A DNA stretch of 64,000 nt, taken from the NCBI GenBank assembly GCA_937927945.1, contig CALEYW010000097.1, positions 173,637 to 237,636 of the forward strand. The letters run 5' to 3'. The notes under the pieces were generated by a model. The model searched no databases, had not been told where the DNA came from, and worked only from the letters and a program-made list of their open reading frames with translations. The DNA comes from an uncultured candidate division WPS-2 bacterium (GTDB taxonomy: Bacteria > Vulcanimicrobiota > Vulcanimicrobiia > Vulcanimicrobiales > Vulcanimicrobiaceae). Shown piece after piece: positions 43,757 to 51,872 of the stretch (its first letter is position 1; each line of letters starts with the position of its first letter). The position numbers and the translations under genes are program-made.

Positions 43757-44074
43757 CGAAAACGACCACGCGACGACGACAACGTCGAAAACCTGCGGAT
43801 CCTCTGCTTGAGCTGCCACAGTGCAAAGACGGACGCCGCTGGCGACCTTGCGCGCGCAATCTTCGAAACGCAAACCGCAAGAACGAACGCGTACGCAAAT
43901 GGGCTGTCTGAGGCAGCGACCCCGAAGCCCGGGACGTATCTGGACTGGGTCAGCGTGTTGTTTGGGCCGCCGCCCATCTATTCAGGACTGGTGAAGGGGC
44001 TCGCGCCGCTGCCTGTTCCGCCGATCGGTCTCGGCATCCTCGGCTTTCTCGGGTCGCCAACGCCGAAACGCTGA
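43757..44074 (+). pseudogene. HNH endonuclease remnant (C-terminal half)
   Basis: Immediately after the antitoxin stop an open frame without a start reads PRDDDNVENLRILCLSCHSA and then KTD, the metal-finger end of an HNH nuclease (usual pattern N-LR-LC-xxCHxxKT). The first catalytic His strand is absent. About 70 further residues include a hydrophobic stretch (PVPPIGLGILGFLG) unlike HNH proteins. A TTG at 43808 could start a short peptide, but it would lack the fold. It looks like a leftover of a phage-type gene. Confidence 0.5.
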
Positions 44075-44120
44075 ACCCCACGTCGCGACGTCCCGCCGGC
44101 GGGATGAACGCAGTCGCGCG

Positions 44121-47100
44121 TCAGTGGAAATTCCGCGCCCGCACCTTCTCGGTCGAGCCGTTCGTGTCGAGCGGCCAGCAGCGCTTCATGATGACGTCGA
44201 TGCAGCCTTGTTCCTTTTGCAGGACGCCTTCGACGATGAGGCATTGTGAGCTGCGGATCGCGCGGCGGTTGCGTTCGTAGACGTCGGGGCGGACGATCAC
44301 GTTGACCAGGCCCGTCTCGTCCTCGATGGTGAGGAAGACGAAGCCTTTGGCGGTGCCGGGGCGCTGGCGGGTAATGACGAGGCCGCCGATCTTGCAGACG
44401 AGGTTCTTCGGCATCGACGTGAGGCGGTTCGCCGCGAGCACGTTCTGGGAATCGAGGAAGCCGCGCACGTGCGCGATCGGCTGGATGTCGCTGACGCCGG
44501 TCGCGTGGATGTCGAGCGTGGTGGTCTCGACCGCGGTGAGCGCCGGGAGCTGCGGCTCCGGTTCGTGTTCGATCTCCATCGCGCGGCCGAGTTCGCCGCG
44601 CGCTTCGCGTTCATCGAGACCGCGCAGCGCCCACATCGCCTCGCGGCGGGTCGGGAACCACGGCGCGAACGCGCCGGCGGCGGCGAGGTTCTCCATCGCC
44701 TCGCGTTCGAGTCCGGTGCGGCGCGCGAAGTCGATCAGGTCGGCGAACTCGCGTGTGCGAACGTCGGAGAGGGCGCGTTGGAGGCGGTCGCGTTGGACGT
44801 CGCCCATGCCGCGGACGAGGTGGAAGCCCAGGCGCAGCGTGCCGTCGCGGTCGACGAAGCTCCACCACTCGCTTTCATTCACCGCGATCGGTTTGACCGC
44901 GACGCCGTGGCGGCGCGCGTCGTTGACGAGCACTTCGGTCGAGTAGAAACCCATCGGCTGCACGTTGAGGATCGCCGCGCAGAAGATCGCCGGTTCGTGG
45001 CACTTCACGTACGCCGACGCGTACGCGAGCAGCGCGAACGACGCGGCGTGCGATTCGGGGAAACCGTAGTCGGCGAAGCCTTCGAGCATGTGGAAGAGCT
45101 GATCGGCGGCTTCGCGCGCGATGCCGTTGGCGATCATCCCTTCGACCAGCCGCGGATAGATCTCGGCCATCCGCTCGCGCGAACGCTTGTGCCCCATCGC
45201 GCGGCGTAATTTGTCGGCTTCGCCGGCGCTGAAGCCGGCCGCTTCCATCGCCATCCGCATCCCCTGCTCCTGAAAGAGCGGAACGCCGAGCGTGCGTTTG
45301 AGGATCGGCTCGAGTTTCGGATGCGGATACGTCACCGGTTCCGCTCCGTTGCGCCGGCGCAGGAACGGATGGATCATGTCGCCCTGGATCGGTCCGGGCC
45401 GAATGATCGCGACCTGCATCACCAGATCGTAGAAGCAGTGCGGCTTCAAACGCGGGAGCATCGACATCTGCGCGCGCGACTCGACTTGGAAGACGCCGAT
45501 CGAATCGGCGCGCTGCAGCATCTCGTAGGTCGGCCGGTCGTCCGCCGGGATCGTGTTGAGGTCCATCTTCGCGCGCTCGGGATAGCGCCGGCGGTAGAGC
45601 GCGAACGCGTCGCGCAAGAGCGAGAGCATTCCCAAGCCCAACAGGTCGATCTTGATGAGCCCGAGATCGGAGAGATCGTCTTTGTCCCACTGCACGATCG
45701 TGCGGTCGCGCATCGTCGCCCACTCGATCGGCGCGACCTCGACCAGCGGCGAGCGGGTGATGACCATCCCGCCGCTGTGGATCCCCATGTGGCGCGGAAA
45801 ACCGTCGACGCGGCGGCACACCTTCATCAGCAGCGCGCCCAGCGCGCCGCCGACCGGCCCGCGGATGTTCACGTCGGGATCCCTGTCGGGGGCGTACTCG
45901 TCGGCGTCTTGGAAACTGGGGACGAGCGTACGTCCAGGCGTGGCCGCCGGAGCGTCATCGGCGCGGGAGCGGAAGACGTTCGAGGCGGCGTCGAGATCGC
46001 GCCGCTTCGCGACCGAGTCGGGCATCGCCGTTTCGCCGGCCTGCGGCGCGCCGACCGCACCGGCGAGCGATTCGCGCGCGTCGTACTCGCGCACGATCTG
46101 ATCGACTTGCCCGAGCGTGAGCCCCAGCGCTTTGCCGACGTCGCGAATCGCCGAGCGCGTGCGGTAGGTGATGACCTCGGCCGCCATCGCCGCGTGCTCG
46201 CGCCCGTAGAGATCGTAGACGTACTGGATCACCTTCTCGCGATCTTGATGCGCGAAGTCGATGTCGATGTCGGGGACCTCACCGCGCTCTTCGCTCAAGA
46301 ACCGTTCGAACAGCAGCCCGCTCGCGACGGGGTCGATCGCGGTGATGCCGAGTGCGTAGCAGACCGCCGAGTTCGCCGCCGAACCGCGGCCTTGGGCGAG
46401 CACGCCGAGCCGCTTCGCGGCGTGCGAGATGTCCCACACCACGAGGAAGTAGCCGGCCAGATCCATCCGCGCGATGATGCCGAGCTCGTACTCGAGCTGG
46501 CGTTCGACCTTCGTATCGAGCGGCCAGCCGTAGCGTTCGCGCGCGCCGCGGTACACCAGCGTGCGCAAGTACGACTGCGCCGACCCCTCGTCGGCGGGGA
46601 TCGGAAAGAGCGGAAACTCGCCGCCGAGCTTGTCCAGGCGAAACGCGCAGCGTTCCGCGATGGCGAGCGTGTTGCGGATCGCCAGCGGAAACTCGGCGAA
46701 CAAGCGCGCCATCTGCGCCGGCGTCTTGAGGTGGTACTCGTGGTTGGGGCGCAGCAGATTGCCGGCGCTCTGCAGCGGCGTACCGTATTTCACGCAGGTC
46801 AGCACGTCGCACAAGAGCCCGTCGTCGCGCGTCGCGTAGGCGACGCCGTTGGTCGCGACGTACAGCACGTCGAGCTGCTGCGCCAGACGCACCATCGCGC
46901 GCAGCAGCGCCGGGTCTTCCGGCCGCACGTGGTGCTGCAATTCGAGGTAGAAGCGGCCGGGGAAGAGGTCGCGCAGCCGGGCTCCCAGCGCGACCGCCGT
47001 GTCGTTGTCGCGCCGCAGCAGTGCCTTCTCGACGATCCCGTTGCGGCCGCCGGAGAGCGCGATCAGGCCGGCGGTGCGGCCGTCGAGATCGTCCAGCCGC

Positions 47101-47492
47101 AGTCGCGCGTCGCGCTTGCGGCCGCGCAGCTGGGCCGTCGAGATCAGCCGGGCGAGGTTTCCGAAGCCCGTTTTGTCGGCGGCAAGGAGAACCAGGCGCG
47201 GCGAGTCGGTCGGGACCTCTTTCGAGGGCCGCGCCGGGCGGCTGGCCCGGATGGGCTCGGGGGCGTCGGTCTCCAGCGTCAGCTCCGCCCCGCACAGGGC
47301 CGCGAACGGCGTCCCGGCGGCGGCCTTGGCGAACCGCACCGCCCCGTAGAGCCCGTCCCGGTCGGTCAGCGCGAGCCCGCGCAGCCCCAGCCGCCGGCCA
47401 TGCTCGACCAGCTCCTCCGGGTGCGACGACCCTTCGAGGAAGCTGAAATTCGACCAGCAGTGGAGCTCGGCGTACTCGGGCGGAGTGGGCAT
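44121..47492 (-). CDS. dnaE2: DnaE2/ImuC: error-prone DNA polymerase III alpha subunit homologue
   Basis: A C-family polymerase of 1,123 residues. An N-terminal PHP domain starts at YAELHCWSNFSFLEGSSHPE. The palm contains GRGSAANSAVCYALGITAID and the catalytic Asp pair in PDIDIDFAHQDREKVI; the third acidic residue lies in IKIDLLGLGMLSLL. An OB domain near the end has VITRQRPGTAKGFVFLTIED, and the tail lacks the beta/tau-binding region of DnaE1, as in DnaE2/ImuC. ATG 47492 gives the family start; an ATG at 47507 is closer to the SOS box. ImuA and ImuB genes, the usual partners, are not next to it. Confidence 0.92.
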   Translation of the reverse strand: MPTPPEYAELHCWSNFSFLEGSSHPEELVEHGRRLGLRGLALTDRDGLYGAVRFAKAAAGTPFAALCGAELTLETDAPEPIRASRPARPSKEVPTDSPRLVLLAADKTGFGNLARLISTAQLRGRKRDARLRLDDLDGRTAGLIALSGGRNGIVEKALLRRDNDTAVALGARLRDLFPGRFYLELQHHVRPEDPALLRAMVRLAQQLDVLYVATNGVAYATRDDGLLCDVLTCVKYGTPLQSAGNLLRPNHEYHLKTPAQMARLFAEFPLAIRNTLAIAERCAFRLDKLGGEFPLFPIPADEGSAQSYLRTLVYRGARERYGWPLDTKVERQLEYELGIIARMDLAGYFLVVWDISHAAKRLGVLAQGRGSAANSAVCYALGITAIDPVASGLLFERFLSEERGEVPDIDIDFAHQDREKVIQYVYDLYGREHAAMAAEVITYRTRSAIRDVGKALGLTLGQVDQIVREYDARESLAGAVGAPQAGETAMPDSVAKRRDLDAASNVFRSRADDAPAATPGRTLVPSFQDADEYAPDRDPDVNIRGPVGGALGALLMKVCRRVDGFPRHMGIHSGGMVITRSPLVEVAPIEWATMRDRTIVQWDKDDLSDLGLIKIDLLGLGMLSLLRDAFALYRRRYPERAKMDLNTIPADDRPTYEMLQRADSIGVFQVESRAQMSMLPRLKPHCFYDLVMQVAIIRPGPIQGDMIHPFLRRRNGAEPVTYPHPKLEPILKRTLGVPLFQEQGMRMAMEAAGFSAGEADKLRRAMGHKRSRERMAEIYPRLVEGMIANGIAREAADQLFHMLEGFADYGFPESHAASFALLAYASAYVKCHEPAIFCAAILNVQPMGFYSTEVLVNDARRHGVAVKPIAVNESEWWSFVDRDGTLRLGFHLVRGMGDVQRDRLQRALSDVRTREFADLIDFARRTGLEREAMENLAAAGAFAPWFPTRREAMWALRGLDEREARGELGRAMEIEHEPEPQLPALTAVETTTLDIHATGVSDIQPIAHVRGFLDSQNVLAANRLTSMPKNLVCKIGGLVITRQRPGTAKGFVFLTIEDETGLVNVIVRPDVYERNRRAIRSSQCLIVEGVLQKEQGCIDVIMKRCWPLDTNGSTEKVRARNFH

Positions 47493-47510
47493 CGGGACCC
47501 CGAGCATACG

Positions 47511-47524
47511 CGAACGTATGTTCG
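47511..47524 (-). promoter_or_regulatory. LexA (SOS) box in front of dnaE2
   Basis: A perfect palindrome in its arms, CGAAC-GTAT-GTTCG, matching the CGAAC-N4-GTTCG operator of Gram-positive and actinobacterial LexA. It lies 18 bp upstream of the dnaE2 start at 47492, where a repressor would block transcription. Confidence 0.82.
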
Positions 47525-47626
47525 ATTCCCCTTCCTCATGGCGCGATGCGACGACTACGTAAAAGTTTCGATTGACTAGAATATCAGGTCGGTTGACTAC
47601 AAAAATGTTTGCCATCCCAAGGGACC

Positions 47627-48001
47627 ATGTGGCATGCTTGGGCCATGGATGGCGGTCTCAAGGTCTTTGGGAGCGTGGCTCGGACCCGGGTCATGGTGGC
47701 GACCGTTGCGCTGCGTGAGACGTACCCGCGCGAAGTTGCGCGTCTGACCGCCGTCCCGCTCGTCACCGTTCAGCGCATCGTCGACGAACTCGAACGGCAG
47801 GGTATCGTCGTCTCCCGCTTGTCGGGAAACCAGCGGCGCGTGACGGTGAATGCGGAATGGATTGCCGCCGACGAACTCCGCGCGCTCGCCTTGCGCCTCC
47901 TCGACGTCATGCCCGACCTGCGCGCCGCCCTCGAGGGCGAGCGGCGGCGTCCGCGGCGCCGCGGGAAGCCTCGTGATCGGTCCGGACGCGACGCTGCGTG
48001 A
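47627..48001 (+). CDS. Winged-helix DNA-binding protein (ArsR-like)
   Basis: About 124 residues with a winged helix: VFGSVARTRVMVATVALRET, YPREVARLTAVPLVTVQRIV as helix-turn-helix, and DELERQGIVVSRLSGNQRRV as the wing. A basic tail (EGERRRPRRRGKPRDRSGRD) follows. ATG 47627 has AAGGGA close upstream; ATG 47645 (MDGGLKVFGS) is an alternative. It overlaps the nucleotidyltransferase gene by 29 bp. The arrangement fits a cognate repressor/antitoxin and toxin pair. It is divergent from dnaE2 with about 130 bp between. Confidence 0.7.
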   Translation: MWHAWAMDGGLKVFGSVARTRVMVATVALRETYPREVARLTAVPLVTVQRIVDELERQGIVVSRLSGNQRRVTVNAEWIAADELRALALRLLDVMPDLRAALEGERRRPRRRGKPRDRSGRDAA

Positions 48002-48536
48002 GATCGCCCTCACGGTCGGCACGGCGCTCGACCGGGAGGGTGTCCACGCGGTCTTCTGCGGCGGCAGTGCGGCGACGTTTTATGCGCCGCAGGTCTACCA
48101 ATCAGAAGACCTCGACTTCGTGTTGACGTTCGGGTCGGAAGACGGTGCGGCGACGCGCAGAGCGCTCGAGTCGCTCGGCTATCGTTTCGAAAACGAGATG
48201 TTCTTCCACCAGGCCTCGCACTTCACGGTCGAGTTTCCGCGCGGACCGCTCGCGATCGGCAACGATGTCGTGACGAACACGGAGACGATACGCGAGGGTG
48301 ATCGCGTTTTGCACGTCGTGAGCGCGACCGACGTTGTGCGCGACCGGCTGAACAAATACGCAGCCTGGGACGATTTTTCGGCGCTGAGCGCGGCCGTCGG
48401 CGTCGCGCTCGAAGTGCCGGTCGACCTCGATGCAGTGCGGGAGTTCATGAGGCGCGAGGGAACCGGCGTCTTCGAAAAGCGGTTCGACGAAGCGTTGCGC
48501 GTCTTCGAGCGGCGCGTCCGCGAACGGCTGCTATAG
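47973..48536 (+). CDS. Nucleotidyltransferase-fold protein (MNT/AbiEii-like)
   Basis: A 187-residue protein with the polymerase-beta-like nucleotidyltransferase start AVFCGGSAATFYAPQVYQSE followed by DLDFVLTF: the GGS and DxD-like elements with two acidic residues for metal binding. Then SATDVVRDRLNKYAAWDDFS resembles the helical part of DUF6036/AbiEii-type toxins. GTG start at 47973 behind GGGAAG; no better in-frame start is visible. Such enzymes modify tRNA or proteins in toxin-antitoxin systems. Pairing with the overlapping winged-helix gene supports that reading, without proof. Confidence 0.65.
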   Translation: MIGPDATLREIALTVGTALDREGVHAVFCGGSAATFYAPQVYQSEDLDFVLTFGSEDGAATRRALESLGYRFENEMFFHQASHFTVEFPRGPLAIGNDVVTNTETIREGDRVLHVVSATDVVRDRLNKYAAWDDFSALSAAVGVALEVPVDLDAVREFMRREGTGVFEKRFDEALRVFERRVRERLL

Positions 48537-48619
48537 AGCCGGAGAATTGAGTCTTTACCCGATCTTCAGTCGCGGATAATGGAGCCTTAGGCTTCGTGCG
48601 AAAGGCTGTGATGGACGGT

Positions 48620-48881
48620 AACGATCGACTTCGACGCGCGGCTGCTTCGAGCGATCCTCGATGAGGCCGCATTGCGCAGCTATGGCGGCGAAGCGGTCGA
48701 CGAACTGGCCCATGGGCTGCAGACCGCGCACCTCGCGCGCGAGAGCGGGGCGGAGCGGACGACGAGTTGGTGCTGGCGTCCGCGCTGCACGACATCGGCC
48801 GCTTGCCTTCGGTCGCGCGACGCACGCGCACGACGCTCCACGAGCTGCTCGTGATCGACGTGCGGTTCCGCGCCCGGCGCT
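48620..48881 (+). pseudogene. HD-domain phosphohydrolase remnant (PhnZ-like), frameshifted
   Basis: One frame reads TIDFDARLLRAILDEAALRS and YGGEAVDELAHGLQTAHLAR, the start of the small HD family around PhnZ. A tandem copy of the 5-mer GCGGA (48750-48754, 48755-48759) then shifts the frame. Deleting one copy restores SGADDELVLASALHDIGRLP, including the HD motif. The frame ends early (about 20 residues after HD), and no start codon is in frame upstream, so both ends are also lost. Confidence 0.6.
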
Positions 48882-48920
48882 GACCCGGCGGCGCACCAGG
48901 GCGGGGGACCGGAACCCCGC

Positions 48921-48934
48921 GCGGAACGTTCCGC
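48921..48934. promoter_or_regulatory. 14-bp perfect palindrome before the response-regulator gene
   Basis: GCGGAACGTTCCGC is fully symmetric and ends 4 bp before the ATG at 48939, in place of a recognisable ribosome site. It could be an operator, a hairpin limiting translation, or chance. Confidence 0.35.
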
Positions 48935-48938
48935 GACG

Positions 48939-49613
48939 ATGCGGCTGCTGCTCGTTGAGGACAACCGTCAGCTCTCCGACTGGGTCGCGAAGACGCTGCG
49001 CAGCGAGAAGTACACCGTCGACTGCGTGTACAGCGGAGACGACGCCGACCACGTATTGCGCACCGAGGACTACGCGCTGGTCATCCTCGATCTTGCGCTG
49101 CCGAAGCTGGGCGGGCTCGAGATCCTGCGCAAGCTGCGGGGGCGGCGCAGCACGGTCCCGGTCATCATCCTGACCGCGAACGACACGATCGACGCTCGCG
49201 TCGCCGGACTCAACAGTGGAGCGGACGACTACCTCGCCAAGCCGTTCGAGATGACCGAGCTCGAAGCGCGGATACGCGCGCATTTGCGGCGCGCGAACTT
49301 CCATCAACCGACCGTCGTCGAGTGCGGCGCACTGGTCTTCGACAGCAACGGCAGGCAGTTCACGCTGGCCGGCGAGCCGCTCGCGCTCACCGCGCGCGAG
49401 CACGCGGTGCTCGAAGCGCTGATTCTGCGGGCCGGATCGACCGTCAGCAAAGCATCGCTCACGACCACGGTGTTCGGCTTCGACGATGAAGCGAACCCGA
49501 ACGCAATCGAGATCTACGTGCATCGCGTCCGCAAGAAGCTGGTGGGAAGCGACATCTCGATCGTGACGCTGCGCGGGTTGGGCTACGTGCTCAAAGCCGT
49601 CAATGTGGACTAG
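48939..49613 (+). CDS. OmpR-family response regulator (TctD/QseB-like)
   Basis: A 224-residue regulator. The receiver has MRLLLVEDNRQLSDWVAKTL, phospho-Asp in YALVILDLALPKLGG, IILTAND and YLAKPFEMTELEARI. The winged-helix domain starts at about 128 (CGALVFDSNGRQFTLAGEPL) and contains NAIEIYVHRVRKKL, the DNA-recognition helix. It overlaps the kinase gene by 11 bp. OmpR-type dimers bind repeats spaced 11 bp apart, like those found at 53771-53850. Confidence 0.92.
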   Translation: MRLLLVEDNRQLSDWVAKTLRSEKYTVDCVYSGDDADHVLRTEDYALVILDLALPKLGGLEILRKLRGRRSTVPVIILTANDTIDARVAGLNSGADDYLAKPFEMTELEARIRAHLRRANFHQPTVVECGALVFDSNGRQFTLAGEPLALTAREHAVLEALILRAGSTVSKASLTTTVFGFDDEANPNAIEIYVHRVRKKLVGSDISIVTLRGLGYVLKAVNVD

Positions 49614-51060
49614 AAGCCTTCGCTTCCAGCTCTTGGCAGGGCTGCTGATCCCGCTCGGGATCGTCGCGCTGGTGCAATTCTCCGTCGCGTACCGGAACGC
49701 CGAGGTGACGGCGCGCGCGGTGACCGACCGCATCCTGTTGGCCTCGGCACGTTCGATCGCGGAGCACATCGGCTACGACGTGGGCGGCGACGTGACGGTG
49801 CCGCCTGAGGCGCTGGGGATGTTCGACCTGGGCTACGGCGATACGGTGTACTATCGCGTGATGCGGTCCGACGGACGTCTCCTCGCGGGGTACCCGGACC
49901 TGGCGCGGCCGCGCACGGCCGGCTCCGGTTCGCAGCCGCAGTACTACGACGGGCACTATCGCGACGAACCGATTCGTCTGATCGCCTTGACGCAGCCGGT
50001 GTCGTTCGCGGCCGGCGTGCAGTCGGCGACCGTCATCGTCGCGGAGACGCTCAACGGGCGCAGCGCCATGTCGCGCGAGTTGTGGATCGGAAGCGCGCTG
50101 CAGCAGTCGCTGCTGATCGTCATCGCGTGCGGGCTCTCGTGGTTTGCGCTGCGCCGCGTCCTCGGACCGCTCTCGCGCCTGGGCAACGAAGTGGAAGAGC
50201 GTAAGCCGGACGACTTTCGCCCCTTCACCGTCGCCGCGCTGCAGGCCGAGCTCGATCCGCTCGTGCGGGCGCTCAACGATTACATGATGCGCCTGGGGGC
50301 GCAGCTGGCCGCGCAGCGGCGGTTCACGGCGAATGCGGCGCATCAGCTGCGCACGCCGCTGACGCTGTTGCGCACGCAGGCGTCGTACGCGCTGCGCGGC
50401 GCCGGCGAAGAAGAGCGCAACGAGGCGACCCGCGCGATCCTCGCCACGACGCAGCAGATCACGCGGCTGGCCAATCAGCTCTTGAGTCTCGCGAAGGCGG
50501 AGCCGCACGGTCAGCAGCCGCGCCGCGATCCGATCGATCTGGTCGCGACGACCCGCGACATTCTGGTCGAGCACGGCCGCCTGGCGGTCGATCGGCACGT
50601 CGATCTCGCGTTCGAAGTCGCCGAGCCCGAAGAGCCCGCGATCCTGCTCGGCGATCCGACGATGCTGCGCGACCTGATCGTCAACCTCGTCGACAACGCC
50701 GTGCAGTATACGCCGCCGGGCGGTCACGTCACCGTGACCGCCGGACGCGAGCCCGACGCGTGCGTCTTGCAGGTCGAGGACACGGGTCCCGGAATCCCCG
50801 CCGCGCAGCGCGCGCTGGTCTTCGAGCGCTTCTACCGCATCCCCGGCGGGGACACCGAGGGCAGCGGCCTTGGACTAGCGATCGTCAAGGAGATCGTCGA
50901 CGCGCATCGCGGCACGATCGCGCTGCGCGATCGCGGCGACGGCTCCGGTCTGGTCGTCGAGGTGCGCTTGCCCGCGGCCGTCGAGGGTGACGTCTTAGGT
51001 GCCGACGTCGGCGAAGGAGGGTGGCCGCCACTTGAGGAGCCGGTTCTCGGCCCACGTTAG
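49603..51060 (+). CDS. Sensor histidine kinase (TctE-like)
   Basis: A 485-residue kinase: TM1 at about 8-30, a periplasmic sensor to about 165 of the TctE N-terminal type (LASARSIAEHIGYDVGGDVT), TM2 (LLIVIACGLSWFALRRVLGP), HAMP-like linker, H-box FTANAAHQLRTPLTLLRTQA, N-box NLVDNAVQYTPPG, G1 EDTGPGIP, F-box FERFYR and G2 GSGLGLAIV. All ATP-site motifs are intact. Its last 66 bp overlap, tail to tail, the end of the ABC permease gene. TctE relatives sense tricarboxylates; the ligand here is unknown. Confidence 0.92.
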   Translation: MWTRSLRFQLLAGLLIPLGIVALVQFSVAYRNAEVTARAVTDRILLASARSIAEHIGYDVGGDVTVPPEALGMFDLGYGDTVYYRVMRSDGRLLAGYPDLARPRTAGSGSQPQYYDGHYRDEPIRLIALTQPVSFAAGVQSATVIVAETLNGRSAMSRELWIGSALQQSLLIVIACGLSWFALRRVLGPLSRLGNEVEERKPDDFRPFTVAALQAELDPLVRALNDYMMRLGAQLAAQRRFTANAAHQLRTPLTLLRTQASYALRGAGEEERNEATRAILATTQQITRLANQLLSLAKAEPHGQQPRRDPIDLVATTRDILVEHGRLAVDRHVDLAFEVAEPEEPAILLGDPTMLRDLIVNLVDNAVQYTPPGGHVTVTAGREPDACVLQVEDTGPGIPAAQRALVFERFYRIPGGDTEGSGLGLAIVKEIVDAHRGTIALRDRGDGSGLVVEVRLPAAVEGDVLGADVGEGGWPPLEEPVLGPR

Positions 51061-51864
51061 CAGATAGTCGGCCGCCAGCGCGACCACGGCCAGGACGATC
51101 ATCGCCGCGAACACGCCGGCCGGGCTGAAAAGACCCTGCTCCGTCGAGATCAGCAACCCGAGCCCGTGCCGCGATCCGAGGAACTCGCCGACGACGGCGC
51201 CGACCAGCGCGAAGCCGAAGCTCACGTGCAGGCTCGCCAAGATCCAGCTCATCGCCGCCGGCACGATGACTGCCGTCGTGACCTGGAACGGTGAGGCGCC
51301 GAGGATTCTCGCGTTCGCGATGAGCGACCGGTCCGCTTCGCGCACGCCCTGGAACGCGTTGGCGAACACGACGAAGAACACCATGACGACCGCGAGCGCG
51401 ACCTTGGACTGCATGCCCAGCCCCAAGGCGATCACGAAGATCGAGCCGAGCACGATGCGCGGGATCGAATTCGCGACCTTGATATAGATGCTGAAGACGT
51501 CGGCAAGCAGCTTGTCGCGCCCGAGCACGATCCCGAACGCGATGCCGAGCACGGCGCCGATGAGGAAACCGAGCACGGTTTCCTCGAGCGTTACGAGGAC
51601 CTCACCCCAGAGCGGGCCCTGCGAGGTGCCTTCCGTGATCCAGATCCACAGCTGCTGCACGATCGTCGAGGGCATCGCGAAGAAGAACGGATCGATCAGG
51701 TGTGTGCGCGACGCAATTTCCCAGCCGCCGACGATGGCGATCAGGATGGCGAGCCGCAGGGTGAGGATGAGCTGCCGGCGCCGGCGCGGGGCCGCTGCTG
51801 CGGCGCGTTCCGCGGCGTCGTAAACGGCGCCGTTCGTCGAGATGGGGCTGACATCGGTCGTCAT
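50995..51864 (-). CDS. ABC transporter permease (nitrate/sulfonate/bicarbonate type)
   Basis: SsuC/TauC-like permease of 289 residues with six hydrophobic segments. The EAA-type coupling loop is NARILGASPFQVTTAVIVPA. The start MTTDVSPISTNG at 51864 follows the ATPase gene stop by 8 bp. Forms an importer with the two genes upstream. Substrate class sulfonate, nitrate, taurine or thiamine precursor; sequence alone does not decide. Confidence 0.9.
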   Translation of the reverse strand: MTTDVSPISTNGAVYDAAERAAAAAPRRRRQLILTLRLAILIAIVGGWEIASRTHLIDPFFFAMPSTIVQQLWIWITEGTSQGPLWGEVLVTLEETVLGFLIGAVLGIAFGIVLGRDKLLADVFSIYIKVANSIPRIVLGSIFVIALGLGMQSKVALAVVMVFFVVFANAFQGVREADRSLIANARILGASPFQVTTAVIVPAAMSWILASLHVSFGFALVGAVVGEFLGSRHGLGLLISTEQGLFSPAGVFAAMIVLAVVALAADYLLTWAENRLLKWRPPSFADVGT

Positions 51865-51872
51865 GAGTGGCC

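Noticed and set aside
47581..47626. Leader or riboswitch between dnaE2 and the winged-helix gene
   Set aside because: The stretch is AT-richer but short and I see no conserved helices beyond the SOS box.
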